Origin: Patescibacteria group bacterium
GTDB lineage: Bacteria > Patescibacteriota > Microgenomatia > UBA1406 > GWC2-37-13
Reading direction: 5' to 3'
DNA: 64,000 nucleotides
NCBI GenBank assembly: GCA_026004415.1
Contig: BPJC01000004.1
Coordinates: forward strand, 80,323-144,322
Below the pieces are notes generated by a model. That model was not told the origin of the DNA. It searched no databases and saw nothing but the letters and a program-made list of their open reading frames with translations. The translations under genes were made by a program, and so were the position numbers. Positions 1 through 9,230 of this stretch are shown piece after piece; positions within the stretch are counted from its first letter, which is position 1; each line of letters opens with the position of its first letter.

Positions 1-1536
1 ATATATTTTCCAACAATTTTTTTTGATTTTACTTATTTTGATGACAATGAGCTAATTTTAAACAACCTCCATTTTTTAACAAAGCCTCAAAACCTAATCA
101 ATGCTTTTAAAAAAGATGTTTTCTTTTCGCCTTCTCATGGTTTTTATTATAGACCACTATTAACTGTAAGTTTTATGCTTGATGCTTTTTTCTCAAAGTC
201 ATCTCCACTGTTATATCACATAAGCAATGTTTTTTATCACAGTTTAGCTGTATGCCTGTTGTTTATTTTTTTAAATGAACTTAAAATAGACAGAGGCCTG
301 GCCTTTAAATTATCTCTAATTTATCTGGTTCATCCTATTCTAACACCTGCTATTGCTTGGATTCCAGGCAGAAATGACCCTCTAATGGCAATATTTTTAT
401 TTCCAGCTTTGATTTGGTTGTTAAAATACTTAAAATCAGATCAAGCAAAATACTTAATATATCATCTTATATTTACTTCGCTGGCTTTATTAACAAAAGA
501 AACTGCCATAATGATAACAGTTGTTAGCATAACCTTTATTGTTTTAGTATTAAAAGACTACTCTAAACTGCCAAAAATTATATTCAGCTGGATTGTTATT
601 GTTACAGTAATTTTTATGATCAGGCAAGAAGTTTTAGGAAAATTAACATATCTTAATATCATAGAGCTTATCAACTCAATAATTAAAAATCTACCTGCAA
701 TTGCTTTTTATATAACAAACTTTCTTGTGCCGATTCAGCTCTCTGTTTTTCCAATTCTTAAGGATATAAACATCTCCCTAAATCTTGCCATTAGCTTAAT
801 TTTTATAATAACAACAGCCATTTTAAAACCTAAAAAAAACAGGCTTTACTTATTTGGACTAATTTGGTTCTTATCCTTTAATATCCTTAATCTTATTAAG
901 CCTAATATATCTACAGTTCCAGAGTTTTTAACTCACAGAAGCTACACTGCCATAGTTGGTTTGATTATAATGATAGCAAGTCTTAACAAAATTAAAGCAT
1001 TACTTTCAAACAAATATGTATTTACTAGTTTGATAACAGTGCTTGCTTTTTTGTCATTTCTGTTTCAGTTCAATTTCTCTGACCGATTGACTTTTTGGTC
1101 AAAGGCTGTATCTGCTTCACCGCATTCATCTTTGGCACACAAAAATTATGGAGTAATGCTGTATTTTGAAAACGACTATCAACAAGCGTTAAAACATTAC
1201 CAAACAGCACTAAAACTTAACCCTCAAGAGCCGATTGTTCATAACAATATCGGTGTTATCTATATGGACCAAGGCAGATATGAATTAGCCATTGATGAGT
1301 TTGAAAAGGAACTTAAGATTAACCCTAACTATGATAAAGCCTTGTACAATTTAGGCATTGTGTATTATCTGTTAAAACAAGATCAGAAAGCTGAAAAATA
1401 CTGGCTTGAAACTTTGAAAATAAACCCCAACCACGCTGGAGCATACTTTAGGCTTGCCAATCTCTACCAAGAAAAAAAAGATTATGATAAAGCAAAGCAC
1501 TACTATAGTTTATGGCAAAACTTTAATCCTAACTGA
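1..1536 (+). CDS. GT-C type membrane glycosyltransferase with C-terminal TPR repeats (5' truncated)
   Basis: The frame is open from base 1, so the gene starts before the window; the first in-frame ATG at 175 is internal. The N-terminal part has the loop seen in PMT/Tmtc-like proteins: a YFDDNEL acidic motif near residue 12, then YYRPLLTVSFMLDA. About ten hydrophobic segments follow, and the last 130 residues form three or four TPR units (GVMLYFENDYQQALKHY, GVIYMDQGRYELAIDEF and similar). Family knowledge: such proteins use polyprenyl-phosphate sugars to glycosylate substrates outside the membrane, and TPRs hold partners. The exact donor and acceptor are not visible. It converges on mltG, with the two stop codons directly abutting. 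Confidence 0.8.
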   Translation: MYFPTIFFDFTYFDDNELILNNLHFLTKPQNLINAFKKDVFFSPSHGFYYRPLLTVSFMLDAFFSKSSPLLYHISNVFYHSLAVCLLFIFLNELKIDRGLAFKLSLIYLVHPILTPAIAWIPGRNDPLMAIFLFPALIWLLKYLKSDQAKYLIYHLIFTSLALLTKETAIMITVVSITFIVLVLKDYSKLPKIIFSWIVIVTVIFMIRQEVLGKLTYLNIIELINSIIKNLPAIAFYITNFLVPIQLSVFPILKDINISLNLAISLIFIITTAILKPKKNRLYLFGLIWFLSFNILNLIKPNISTVPEFLTHRSYTAIVGLIIMIASLNKIKALLSNKYVFTSLITVLAFLSFLFQFNFSDRLTFWSKAVSASPHSSLAHKNYGVMLYFENDYQQALKHYQTALKLNPQEPIVHNNIGVIYMDQGRYELAIDEFEKELKINPNYDKALYNLGIVYYLLKQDQKAEKYWLETLKINPNHAGAYFRLANLYQEKKDYDKAKHYYSLWQNFNPN

Positions 1537-2505
1537 TTATCTCAGATACTTGTTAATCTTTTCATTATGTTCCTGAAGAGTTTTTGAAAAATGTGTTTTA
1601 CCGGTTTTGTCAGCTAAATAGTACCAATAAGGTGTATTTACATCAGCTAAAGCAACTGATTTAATAGAATCTAGCCCAGGATTGCAAATTGGAGCTGGAG
1701 GCAAACCTTTGTATTTATATGTATTATAAGGAGAATCTACCTCAAGATCTTTTTTAGTAAGGTTTTTTTTCCAATAGGTCTTTTCATCGTCAGAATAACC
1801 CAAAACATACTGAACAGTAGCATCTACCTGCAAAGGCCAATCGTTTTTTAATCTTTTAAGCAGTATGCTGGCTACAACAACTTTTTCATCAAAACTCCTT
1901 GCCTCTCTTTCAACAAGGCTAGCCAATATCAAACCTTCGTAAAAACTTAAACCTTGCTTTTCAATATCAGACCTAATCTCTTGGGTTACCTTTTTATCAA
2001 AAGTTTTTGTCATTAAATTGATTAACAAATTTGCTGTGCTAAGTTTTGGAACTAAATAAGTGTCTGGAAAAAGATAACCCTCTTTGCCTTCAGCCAATCT
2101 TAAAAACTCGTTTCTGTCAATATTTAATGTCTTTGCATATATGTCGGCAATCTCCTCTGCTCGCAAACCTTCTTGTACTGTAACCCAAACATCATTGGTG
2201 CCTTTGGTAAGGGATTTGGCTATATCAAAAGCTGAAGCTGATGCTGTCAGATTAAAAGAACCGGCCTGTATCTTATTTTCTATCGCCAATTGTTTTACAA
2301 CTAAAATAAAGGCTAATCTATTTTTAATCAAACCTTCTGCTTCAAGTCTTTTGGCAATATCAGCCAAAGACTCACCTTTTTTAATCACAAAACTTTTAGT
2401 GATCTGAGCATTTGGGTCAACAGGAGAAACTAAATAATTATAAACCCCATAACCAAAAATAGACAAAACAACAATAAGCAATAAAATTATTATTAGTTTT
2501 TTCAT
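1537..2505 (-). CDS. mltG: Endolytic murein transglycosylase MltG (YceG family)
   Basis: A 322-residue protein with one N-terminal membrane helix (about residues 4-26), a LysM-like segment (VIKKGESLADIAKRL), and the catalytic YceG domain. The family catalytic glutamate is in ASLVEREARS near residue 195, followed by the typical DATVQYVLGY and the conserved NPGLDSIKSVALAD block near the C terminus. MltG cleaves nascent peptidoglycan strands outside the membrane and so sets glycan length. Its ATG overlaps the stop of the upstream phosphorylase gene as ATGA, so the two are translationally coupled. Length is normal for the family. Confidence 0.95.
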   Translation of the reverse strand: MKKLIIILLLIVVLSIFGYGVYNYLVSPVDPNAQITKSFVIKKGESLADIAKRLEAEGLIKNRLAFILVVKQLAIENKIQAGSFNLTASASAFDIAKSLTKGTNDVWVTVQEGLRAEEIADIYAKTLNIDRNEFLRLAEGKEGYLFPDTYLVPKLSTANLLINLMTKTFDKKVTQEIRSDIEKQGLSFYEGLILASLVEREARSFDEKVVVASILLKRLKNDWPLQVDATVQYVLGYSDDEKTYWKKNLTKKDLEVDSPYNTYKYKGLPPAPICNPGLDSIKSVALADVNTPYWYYLADKTGKTHFSKTLQEHNEKINKYLR

Positions 2506-3758
2506 TTAATCTCAAAAACCTGAAAAAGTTTTAATGTTTCTATGCCTGACTCTAACTTATCTTTATTTTCAGCGTAAAGCTCCATAATCGGCTGATCTTT
2601 TAAGACAAACTCTCCAGTGTTTACCAATAGTTTGATACCTGAAAACTTATGCTCAGGAGCTCCCAAAATCTTGCTGATTGCAGACAAGTTATTGTTGTTT
2701 ATTTTAGAAATTTTCCCTTCTTGATTTGCTTTAATCACCGAACAAACAGTATTTTTCTTTATCTTTTCAAACAAGTTTTTTGATGTAATTGAGTCATCGC
2801 CTTGTTGAGCTTTGACTATTTCTTTAAATTTTTTTAAGGCTTTGCCTGAACTCAAAACAGCAGACACCTCATCATAGGCTTTATCTAACCTAATATCTTT
2901 TACCAAAGCATATAATTGAGCTGAAAAATTTATAGCTTTTTGTTCTAAACGCAGATCTCTATCTTTATCTTGCTCCAAAATCTGCAAACAACTGAAACTC
3001 TCAAGCGCAGGACCAGATGTTTTACTTAAGTTATCGGTGCTGTAGTTTATAACAATCTTTGTTTTAATACCGAACATTTTAGTTAATTTTCTAAATTTGT
3101 TAGCAATTGCCTCTGCTTGTTTTTTTGTCTTAATTTTAAGAGATCTGCTATAGGGAATATCCAGTATAAGATGAGTTGCTGAAACAGCTAATTTTTTAGC
3201 CAAGATTGAAACAATGACCTTATCCTCAGACTCGATATGAATAGGCTTTTCCACAGCTATCAGCTCATCATCTGCAGGAGCGATATTAAGCCCGCCGCCC
3301 CAAACAATACAACCATTAGTTTTTTCAACAATATGTTTCAACTCATCAGGATCAAAATCTACTTTAGCTAAAACCTCCATACAATCAGCAGTTCCAGCAG
3401 GAGATGTAATTGCCCTTGATGAAGTTTTTGGAATTTTAATACCCAAAGAAGCTATAATAGGCACTAAAATCATTGTCACGCGATTTCCAGGAACTCCGCC
3501 AGTGGAGTGCTTATCTGCTACAGGAGGTTTAAACTTTACAACTGTGCCAATGTCAACCATAGCTTTGGTAAAATCATACAGTTCAGGAATAGACGGAGGC
3601 GATTTATAAGTGCTTGCAGTAAAGTAAGTCATCAAAACTTCGTTTACTTTATTCTCTGCAATGGCTTTGAGCAACTTATAATAATCGTCATACTTTAACC
3701 TTTTGCCATTTAATTTATTTTGTATTATTTCTACAATCTCTAGTTCTTCTGATGACAT
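2502..3758 (-). CDS. AMP/thymidine phosphorylase family protein (archaeal/CPR type)
   Basis: 418 residues. The phosphate-binding signature KHSTGGVPGNRVT lies near residue 83, then KTSSRAITSPAGTADCMEVL and the glycine-rich VWGGGLNIAPADD motif. These residues are typical of the archaeal-type pyrimidine/AMP phosphorylase group (DeoA-like), which splits nucleosides or NMPs with phosphate to a base and a (phospho)ribose. Characterised archaeal AMP phosphorylases are around 500 residues with an extra N-terminal domain; this one lacks most of that, so AMP or thymidine specificity cannot be decided from sequence. It lies between murJ and mltG on the same strand. No RuBisCO or ribose-1,5-bisphosphate isomerase gene is in the window. 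Confidence 0.85.
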   Translation of the reverse strand: MSSEELEIVEIIQNKLNGKRLKYDDYYKLLKAIAENKVNEVLMTYFTASTYKSPPSIPELYDFTKAMVDIGTVVKFKPPVADKHSTGGVPGNRVTMILVPIIASLGIKIPKTSSRAITSPAGTADCMEVLAKVDFDPDELKHIVEKTNGCIVWGGGLNIAPADDELIAVEKPIHIESEDKVIVSILAKKLAVSATHLILDIPYSRSLKIKTKKQAEAIANKFRKLTKMFGIKTKIVINYSTDNLSKTSGPALESFSCLQILEQDKDRDLRLEQKAINFSAQLYALVKDIRLDKAYDEVSAVLSSGKALKKFKEIVKAQQGDDSITSKNLFEKIKKNTVCSVIKANQEGKISKINNNNLSAISKILGAPEHKFSGIKLLVNTGEFVLKDQPIMELYAENKDKLESGIETLKLFQVFEIK

Positions 3759-3763
3759 AATAA

Positions 3764-5392
3764 TTATTCAACTGATGTAAAATATTGTATCAAACTTTTT
3801 CTATATCTATCAATTTTTGATAAAACTCTTGGAATTATCAAAAACTGCTTTATATCAACCAACCAAGACAAAAAAATAAACATTGATCCAAAAACAACAA
3901 AGGTAAAAAACAATAAAATCAGCAATGTTATCAAGTTTATTGTTTCAATAAACAAGCCATCAACCAATCTCATAAAGTTATAAGAAACTACTGCGCTCAA
4001 AAAAGTTATTAAATAGATCTTGCCTATTTCTATAACAAAATGATAATCAACAAACCTAAACTTTTTATTAAGATAAAATCCTAAAAACAGAGTATTGACA
4101 ATATTTGTTATCGTAAACGCCAAAGCCAAATACCAAACCTGCTTATCAAGATACAAAATAAAATAATAACTTAACAGAATAGAAACAAAAGTAAACAAAC
4201 TATTAAATATCAAAGGAACTTTTGTTTTAAATAAAGCAAAATAAGTTTTATTGTAAAGATAAAACAAACTATGAAAAGGTATTGAATAAGCAAACATTGA
4301 TACAGTATAAGCAGTAGTGACAGTAGCAGTCCAATCAAACTTTTCACCTCCGAAAAACACTCTTACAATAGGTGTTCTGGCAAAAATTAGAAAAAAAGAG
4401 ATCGGCACAGTTGTAAAAATTATAAGCAATGTATTGTTTTTAATAATCTCAGCTATTTGTTTGGTTCTATTTTGTTCGCTTAATGAGGATATAAAAGGAT
4501 ATGCGGCCTGAGAGATAGATTGTCCGATTAAAGACACAGGCAAAAACTGCAGTCTTTGAGCAAGATAAAACGATGTATAAGAGCCTAAACCTAACAGCGT
4601 AGATAACGCAAGCTCAACTGTGGACTCTAACTGCTTTACAGCTAAATTCACAACTCTAGTTGATGACAAAAACACGAAATCCTTAAAAGACTTTTCTGGC
4701 TTAAAACTTAAAACATAAACAAAATCAGTCAAACGCAGTATTCCCAACTGTGAGATAGCATATAAAAAAGAACCTATCACAACACCTAATATTAAAGCAA
4801 AAAGACCAAGTTTGTTGGCAAAGACTAATGTTGTTAAAATAATAGAGAGATTATAAGCTAAAGGCGCCAAAGCAGTGAACAAAAACCGTCTCTCAACTTG
4901 AGCAAAAGAACTCAGAATTGATCCAATAGTTAAAAACGGCACCTGTGTGGCCAAGATAATACGAGTATAGTAAACTACTGTATCTTGTTGCCTTAAATTA
5001 AATCCTGGTGTGATTAGCTTGACTAAATAATCCGCAAAAATTATAGATAAAACAACAACTATTAACAAAAAAAGCATAAAAAGATTCAGATTGACAGATA
5101 TTGATCTATAAAAATCTTCTTTTGATCTTTTTTTATACCTTAAGATAATAGGAATCAATGAATAACCTAACACTCCAGAAACTATAGAGTCAAAGATTAA
5201 ATCAGGCAACCTAAAACTAGCAAAAAACAGATCTAACTGTTCTACCGTAAAAAAATATGAAAATACTCTATATCTGACAAAACCCAGCACACGAGAAAAA
5301 CCAAACATAAAAGCAATAATTAAGGCTGATGAAAGAATACTATTTTGCTGGAAAAAAAACAGCTTTTTAAACTTTTTTATAAACCTAAACAT
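3764..5392 (-). CDS. murJ: Lipid II flippase MurJ (MviN family)
   Basis: About 540 residues with 13-14 hydrophobic segments and the MviN signature ILSSALIIAFMFGFSRVLGF near the N terminus, plus the Arg/Lys-rich first loops of MurJ. It flips lipid II across the cytoplasmic membrane for peptidoglycan synthesis. I chose the ATG at 5392, which has a GGTGAG ribosome site ten bases upstream. A GTG at 5407 is also in frame but would cover the -35 box of the divergent mraZ promoter. It is separated by only a few bases from the phosphorylase gene and is probably the first gene of the murJ-phosphorylase-mltG operon. Confidence 0.93.
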   Translation of the reverse strand: MFRFIKKFKKLFFFQQNSILSSALIIAFMFGFSRVLGFVRYRVFSYFFTVEQLDLFFASFRLPDLIFDSIVSGVLGYSLIPIILRYKKRSKEDFYRSISVNLNLFMLFLLIVVVLSIIFADYLVKLITPGFNLRQQDTVVYYTRIILATQVPFLTIGSILSSFAQVERRFLFTALAPLAYNLSIILTTLVFANKLGLFALILGVVIGSFLYAISQLGILRLTDFVYVLSFKPEKSFKDFVFLSSTRVVNLAVKQLESTVELALSTLLGLGSYTSFYLAQRLQFLPVSLIGQSISQAAYPFISSLSEQNRTKQIAEIIKNNTLLIIFTTVPISFFLIFARTPIVRVFFGGEKFDWTATVTTAYTVSMFAYSIPFHSLFYLYNKTYFALFKTKVPLIFNSLFTFVSILLSYYFILYLDKQVWYLALAFTITNIVNTLFLGFYLNKKFRFVDYHFVIEIGKIYLITFLSAVVSYNFMRLVDGLFIETINLITLLILLFFTFVVFGSMFIFLSWLVDIKQFLIIPRVLSKIDRYRKSLIQYFTSVE

Positions 5393-5395
5393 AGT

Positions 5396-5425
5396 TTGAC
5401 AACTCACCTAATATTGGTGTAAAAT
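5396..5425 (+). promoter_or_regulatory. Promoter for mraZ-rsmH-ftsL
   Basis: A perfect -35 TTGACA (5396-5401), an 18-base spacer and -10 TAAAAT (5420-5425). The mraZ ATG is at 5434, only eight bases past the -10 box and with no ribosome-binding site, so the transcript should be leaderless or nearly so. It lies between the divergent murJ and mraZ genes. Confidence 0.65.
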
Positions 5426-5433
5426 GGTTATAT

Positions 5434-5832
5434 ATGGTTTTCTTTGGTGAATATTATATATCTTTAACAACTGGAAACAGACTTGCTTTGCCTAAAAAGA
5501 TTCGCGATCAACTTGAAAACCATACATTTATTCTAACAAAGGGATTTGACTTTTGTTTATCTGGATACAAAACACAAGACTGGGAGAAAAAGGCAAAAGA
5601 ACTTATGTCAGCTTCATTACTTGACAAAACCGATCTTAAAAAGAAAAGAATAATCTTTTCATCAGCTGTTTATCTGGAGTTTGATAAACAGGGCAGATTC
5701 ATAATACCTAAAAACCTTCTAGAGTTTGCGGAGATAAACAAAGATGTGGTGATAATCGGCGTTGGTGATCATTTTGAGATTTGGTCTAAAGAAAAATGGG
5801 AAGTTTATCAAAACCAAATTGACAATGAATAA
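5434..5832 (+). CDS. mraZ: Transcriptional regulator MraZ
   Basis: 132 residues with two SpoVT-AbrB-like MraZ repeats: the first opens FFGEYYISLTTGNRLALPKKIR, the second has the matching FDKQGRFIIPKNLLEFA. MraZ binds repeats upstream of the division and cell wall (dcw) cluster and controls it. It is in its canonical place, before rsmH and an ftsL-like gene; the rsmH ATG lies eight bases inside its end. In this genome the cluster ends after ftsL, with no ftsI or mur genes behind it. The start follows the promoter directly, with no Shine-Dalgarno sequence. Confidence 0.95.
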   Translation: MVFFGEYYISLTTGNRLALPKKIRDQLENHTFILTKGFDFCLSGYKTQDWEKKAKELMSASLLDKTDLKKKRIIFSSAVYLEFDKQGRFIIPKNLLEFAEINKDVVIIGVGDHFEIWSKEKWEVYQNQIDNE

Positions 5833-6682
5833 ACACACACCAGTATTACACAACAAGGTAATAAATGAATTAAAAGACAATAGCATAAAAAAAATAATAG
5901 ATGCCACAGCTGGACAAGGAGGTTATCTAAAAAATATTTTGGCTGATCCAACCAAAAAAGTCTTGGCAATAGATATAGATCCCAATCAGATTAAAAGACT
6001 TAAAGAACAGTTTGACAAACAGATCAAAAACAAACAGCTTATACTCAAAAATGGCAATTTTGCCTATCTTGATAGATATGCCAAACAACATAATTTTATC
6101 CCAGCTCAAGCAGTAATCTTTGATTTAGGATTATCATGGGACCAAATGATATCCTTTAAAAAGGGTTTTTCATATAAACAAAAAGATGACCCCTTGGATA
6201 TGAGATTCAATACACGCTTCAAATATACGGCCGCAGATTTAATTAACAATTTATCAGAAAATGAACTGCTTGACATCTTAATGAGTTTTGGAGAGGAACC
6301 ATTAGCCTATGATTTAGCAAAAGAGATTATCAGAACAAGAAGTAAAAAATCTATAAAAACAGTCTCTGATTTGAACCAGATAATTGAAAAAATTAGTCTT
6401 ACTGGAAATGAATCAGTTTTTAGACGAGTCTACCAAGCACTGCGTATTGCTGTAAACAATGAATATATCAATCTTAAACAAGGGTTAAACTCTGCCTACA
6501 AAGTATTAGATAAAAACGGGAAAATTCTCTGCTTAACCTTTAACCCAACAGAAGACAGAATAGTAAAGCGATTTATTAAAGAAAAAAATCTGCAGAACAA
6601 AACCATTACTAATAAAAAAGCAAGAGCTAATTTTGAAAAAATTGCAACATTACGAGTTATTTTAAAAACCTATGACAAATAG
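5825..6682 (+). CDS. rsmH: 16S rRNA m4C1402 methyltransferase RsmH
   Basis: 285 residues from the ATG at 5825 (MNKHTPVLHNKV, the usual RsmH opening), overlapping the mraZ end by eight bases; an earlier in-frame ATG at 5762 would lie deep within mraZ. The SAM-binding loop is DATAGQGGY near residue 25, followed by the RsmH motifs IFDLGLSWDQ, DPLDMRF and RVYQALRIAVNNE. It methylates N4 of C1402 in 16S rRNA. Its gene always tends to sit between mraZ and ftsL in the dcw cluster, as here. Length is slightly short of the usual 300-310 residues. Confidence 0.95.
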   Translation: MNKHTPVLHNKVINELKDNSIKKIIDATAGQGGYLKNILADPTKKVLAIDIDPNQIKRLKEQFDKQIKNKQLILKNGNFAYLDRYAKQHNFIPAQAVIFDLGLSWDQMISFKKGFSYKQKDDPLDMRFNTRFKYTAADLINNLSENELLDILMSFGEEPLAYDLAKEIIRTRSKKSIKTVSDLNQIIEKISLTGNESVFRRVYQALRIAVNNEYINLKQGLNSAYKVLDKNGKILCLTFNPTEDRIVKRFIKEKNLQNKTITNKKARANFEKIATLRVILKTYDK

Positions 6683-6947
6683 ATTTTACTTTATGGCTTT
6701 AATAATCTTGACTATAATGTTTACAGCTAATATTGCGCTTTACACCAAACTGTTATCATTTTCTAATGAAATAAAAAAACTAGACCTATCAATAACCAAA
6801 CTACAGTTGGAAAATAGCCTATATGAAAAAAAGGTATATAGCAAAAGCTCTCTTAAGGTAATAGAACAAAAAGCGAAAGTTTTAGGTCTTACTGATAAAC
6901 AAACAATAGTCAATTTAAGCAGTCCAAAAATTGCCTTATCTAATTAA
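6672..6947 (+). CDS. ftsL: FtsL-like small division protein
   Basis: 91 residues: a short cytoplasmic tail, one membrane helix (about 8-28) and a periplasmic coiled-coil stretch (SNEIKKLDLSITKLQLEN) ending in KAKVLGLTDKQTIVNL, the usual close of FtsL/DivIC-type proteins. It overlaps rsmH by eleven bases and follows it directly, where ftsL is expected. The sequence itself is too short and variable for a firm family call; position and architecture carry the assignment. It would link the divisome FtsB/FtsQ-like parts to septal wall synthesis. It converges on ftsK, one base separating the genes. Confidence 0.75.
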   Translation: MTNRFYFMALIILTIMFTANIALYTKLLSFSNEIKKLDLSITKLQLENSLYEKKVYSKSSLKVIEQKAKVLGLTDKQTIVNLSSPKIALSN

Positions 6948-6948
6948 A

Positions 6949-7590
6949 CTAAGTAGATTGTTCAACCTGTCTTTTAAGAACTTTTCTTGGTTTAGAGCCT
7001 TCAGCAGGACCAACATAACCAGCTTTTTCCAACTGGTCCAAAATTCTTGCGGCTCTGGCATAACCAATAGACAAATAACGCTGTAATAAAGACGCAGAAG
7101 CTGTTTTTTGACCAATAATTAAACTCAAGGCTTTATCAAACAAAACATCTTTGCCATCAATATCTATTGATGTTGATTTTTTAGATGTTTGAATATACTC
7201 TGTTGATCCTTGAATTATTTCTTTGTCATACTCAACCTCAGGGTTATGAGATTTTAGAAAATCAATAATTTTTTTAATCTCAGAACTGCTTATATAAGGA
7301 CCTTGAATACGGTTTGGCTTTGCCTGGTCGGGAGGCAGAAACAACATATCTCCTTTGCCCAATAATTTTTCAGCTCCAGGTCCATCTAAAATAACTCTGG
7401 AGTCTACCATAGAAGAAACATTGAAAGCGATTCTTGTAGGAATATTGGCCTTCATAAGACCTGTAATAACATCAACAGATGGTCTTTGAGTAGCAAGCAC
7501 TAAATGAATTCCAACAGCTCGCGCCATCTGAGCTAATCTTGTAATCAGTTCTTCCACATCTTTTGCGGCATACATCATAAGATCTGCCAA
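6949..7590 (-). CDS. ftsK: FtsK/SpoIIIE DNA translocase, C-terminal part (after frame break)
   Basis: This frame continues the FtsK motor begun in the next entry. It can be read upstream to the A9 run at 7618-7626, giving YIIFIIDELADLMM, the Walker B region; a TTG at 7590 is only a nominal start. It then holds the rest of the RecA-like motor (VLATQRPSVDVITGLMKANIP, DMLFLPP) and a C-terminal winged-helix gamma domain (LLQRYLSIGYARAARILDQL) that in FtsK reads KOPS-like DNA signs. Removing one A from the run restores one continuous protein of about 730 residues. A sequencing error or transcript slippage at the run is more likely than true loss, since all conserved motifs are intact on both sides. 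Confidence 0.88.
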   Translation of the reverse strand: MADLMMYAAKDVEELITRLAQMARAVGIHLVLATQRPSVDVITGLMKANIPTRIAFNVSSMVDSRVILDGPGAEKLLGKGDMLFLPPDQAKPNRIQGPYISSSEIKKIIDFLKSHNPEVEYDKEIIQGSTEYIQTSKKSTSIDIDGKDVLFDKALSLIIGQKTASASLLQRYLSIGYARAARILDQLEKAGYVGPAEGSKPRKVLKRQVEQST

Positions 7591-7591
7591 C

Positions 7592-9142
7592 TCATCTATT
7601 ATAAAGATAATATAAGGTTTTTTTTTCTACATTGGGCAGTTCATTGTAATCTTGTATGTTTCTTACTCCTAAATCAGCAAACTCTTTGTACCTGTTATTC
7701 ATCTCTTTTACTGTCCAACGCAAAGCAGACACAGTCTGGTCAGGTTCCACTATTACATCTGTCAACAAATGAGGTATGCCATTGTAAAGAGTTAACTCAA
7801 CCCTTTTAGGATCAACCATAATCATCTTTAGCTCATCTGGTCTGGTTCTCATTAGAAAACTACAGACCCATGCGTTTAAAAGAACAGATTTACCAGAACC
7901 AGTAGCGCCAGCAATTAAAACATGAGGCATCTTTGAAATTGGATAAAATTTTAGCTCACCGCCAACATCCAAACCTAAAGGAACAATAGTAGGATCTGTC
8001 TCTTTTTGCAAAACAGAGCTTGATAATACATCTTTTAAAGTAACTATTTGTGGTCTTATGTTTGGCAGTTCTATTCCAACTAAGGATCTTCCAGGTATCG
8101 GAGCTTCTATTCTTACCTGACCTTTTGGAGCCGCTAAATTCAACGCCAAATCATTTGATAAAGTAGTGATCTTTGATAACTTAGTTCCTAATGGTATTTT
8201 TAAAGCATATTGGGTAACAGCAGGACCATAATTAATCTCAACGACATTAGCTCTGATTCCAAAACTGCTTAAAGTTTCCTCTATTGTCTGAGCATTTTTT
8301 TTAACATCACCTCTTTCTGCTGATTTTTGTTGAATATCTTCAAGCAAAGACAGTGGCGGAAATAAATACGATGACTGCAGATCTGAAGCTGGAAAAGGTT
8401 TTATAAGCTTCTCTTCTATCTTTGATTCTTTATGGTTCGATTCTTCCCTACTATTATCTTTAGGATTTGTTTGGTTGACAAAAACCTCAGTACCTGGGTT
8501 TATTTTAATATCTTTTTTTTCTTCAGAAGACAACTGTTCAGCATTAGTTTTGTCAGTTTTATTTAAATCCTCAATCTTTGACAACTCGTCTTTTGTAGTT
8601 TCAAAAATCTTTTTCAAACTTAAATAGAATTTTTTTAGGTAATTTAAAAATTTAGCTAAAACTAAAACAATATCAGTAAATGACATATCAAAAAACAAAA
8701 CTAAACCAAAAAGAAAACTAATCAGCAGAATGCCATAAGCCCCAGCTGAAGAAAATGCAAAAGAAATATTTTCAAACAAAAACTGACCATAATCTCCTGC
8801 TTTGTTTAATCCTATCAGTGAAATAAAAATTAGAATAAACCCTGCTGTAATATTCCATTTTATAACCTTTAACTTTTCATTAGATAAAAAATGGCCTGAT
8901 AACAGCAGAAAAATAAACGGCACAAAAAAAGCAAATCCAGAAAACTTAGAAAACAAAATCTCTCTAATAAACAAAGTAAATGCTCCCTGTAATGAAGGGC
9001 TAAAAAAACTTGCCAAAGACACACCTGTTATAATAGAAATTAACAAAAGTATAACAAACAATATATTATTAAAAGATTTTTTAGGAAGATTTAGTTTTTT
9101 GCCTAAAAAACTTATCTGAACAGCTTTTTTTCTTCTTGGCAT
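7592..9142 (-). CDS. ftsK: FtsK/SpoIIIE DNA translocase, N-terminal part (frame break at A9)
   Basis: 516 residues: a basic N terminus, four membrane helices within residues 20-170, an acidic linker to about 245, then the alpha and start of the beta motor domain with FtsK hallmarks (INYGPAVTQYAL, IPGRSLVGIELPN) and the Walker A loop GATGSGKSVLLNAW. It moves chromosome DNA at the division septum. Frame is lost just after YNELPNVEKK, in a run of nine A (plus strand T 7618-7626), seven codons before Walker B. It faces ftsL tail to tail. Upstream is a promoter placed nine bases from the ATG. Confidence 0.9.
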   Translation of the reverse strand: MPRRKKAVQISFLGKKLNLPKKSFNNILFVILLLISIITGVSLASFFSPSLQGAFTLFIREILFSKFSGFAFFVPFIFLLLSGHFLSNEKLKVIKWNITAGFILIFISLIGLNKAGDYGQFLFENISFAFSSAGAYGILLISFLFGLVLFFDMSFTDIVLVLAKFLNYLKKFYLSLKKIFETTKDELSKIEDLNKTDKTNAEQLSSEEKKDIKINPGTEVFVNQTNPKDNSREESNHKESKIEEKLIKPFPASDLQSSYLFPPLSLLEDIQQKSAERGDVKKNAQTIEETLSSFGIRANVVEINYGPAVTQYALKIPLGTKLSKITTLSNDLALNLAAPKGQVRIEAPIPGRSLVGIELPNIRPQIVTLKDVLSSSVLQKETDPTIVPLGLDVGGELKFYPISKMPHVLIAGATGSGKSVLLNAWVCSFLMRTRPDELKMIMVDPKRVELTLYNGIPHLLTDVIVEPDQTVSALRWTVKEMNNRYKEFADLGVRNIQDYNELPNVEKKTLYYLYNR

Positions 9143-9151
9143 ATACTTAAC

Positions 9152-9180
9152 ATCTTAACTTATTACCTAAAAAAAAGCAA
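9152..9180 (-). promoter_or_regulatory. Promoter for ftsK
   Basis: On the minus strand -35 TTGCTT (9175-9180), a 17-base spacer and -10 TAAGAT (9152-9157). The ftsK ATG begins at 9142, nine bases beyond the -10 box, and no ribosome site lies between them, so the transcript probably starts at or just before the start codon. Confidence 0.5.
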
Positions 9181-9230
9181 TAAAGATGGTTCAGATAAAT
9201 AAATTTAGGAAGTATCAACAATAAACTTAT

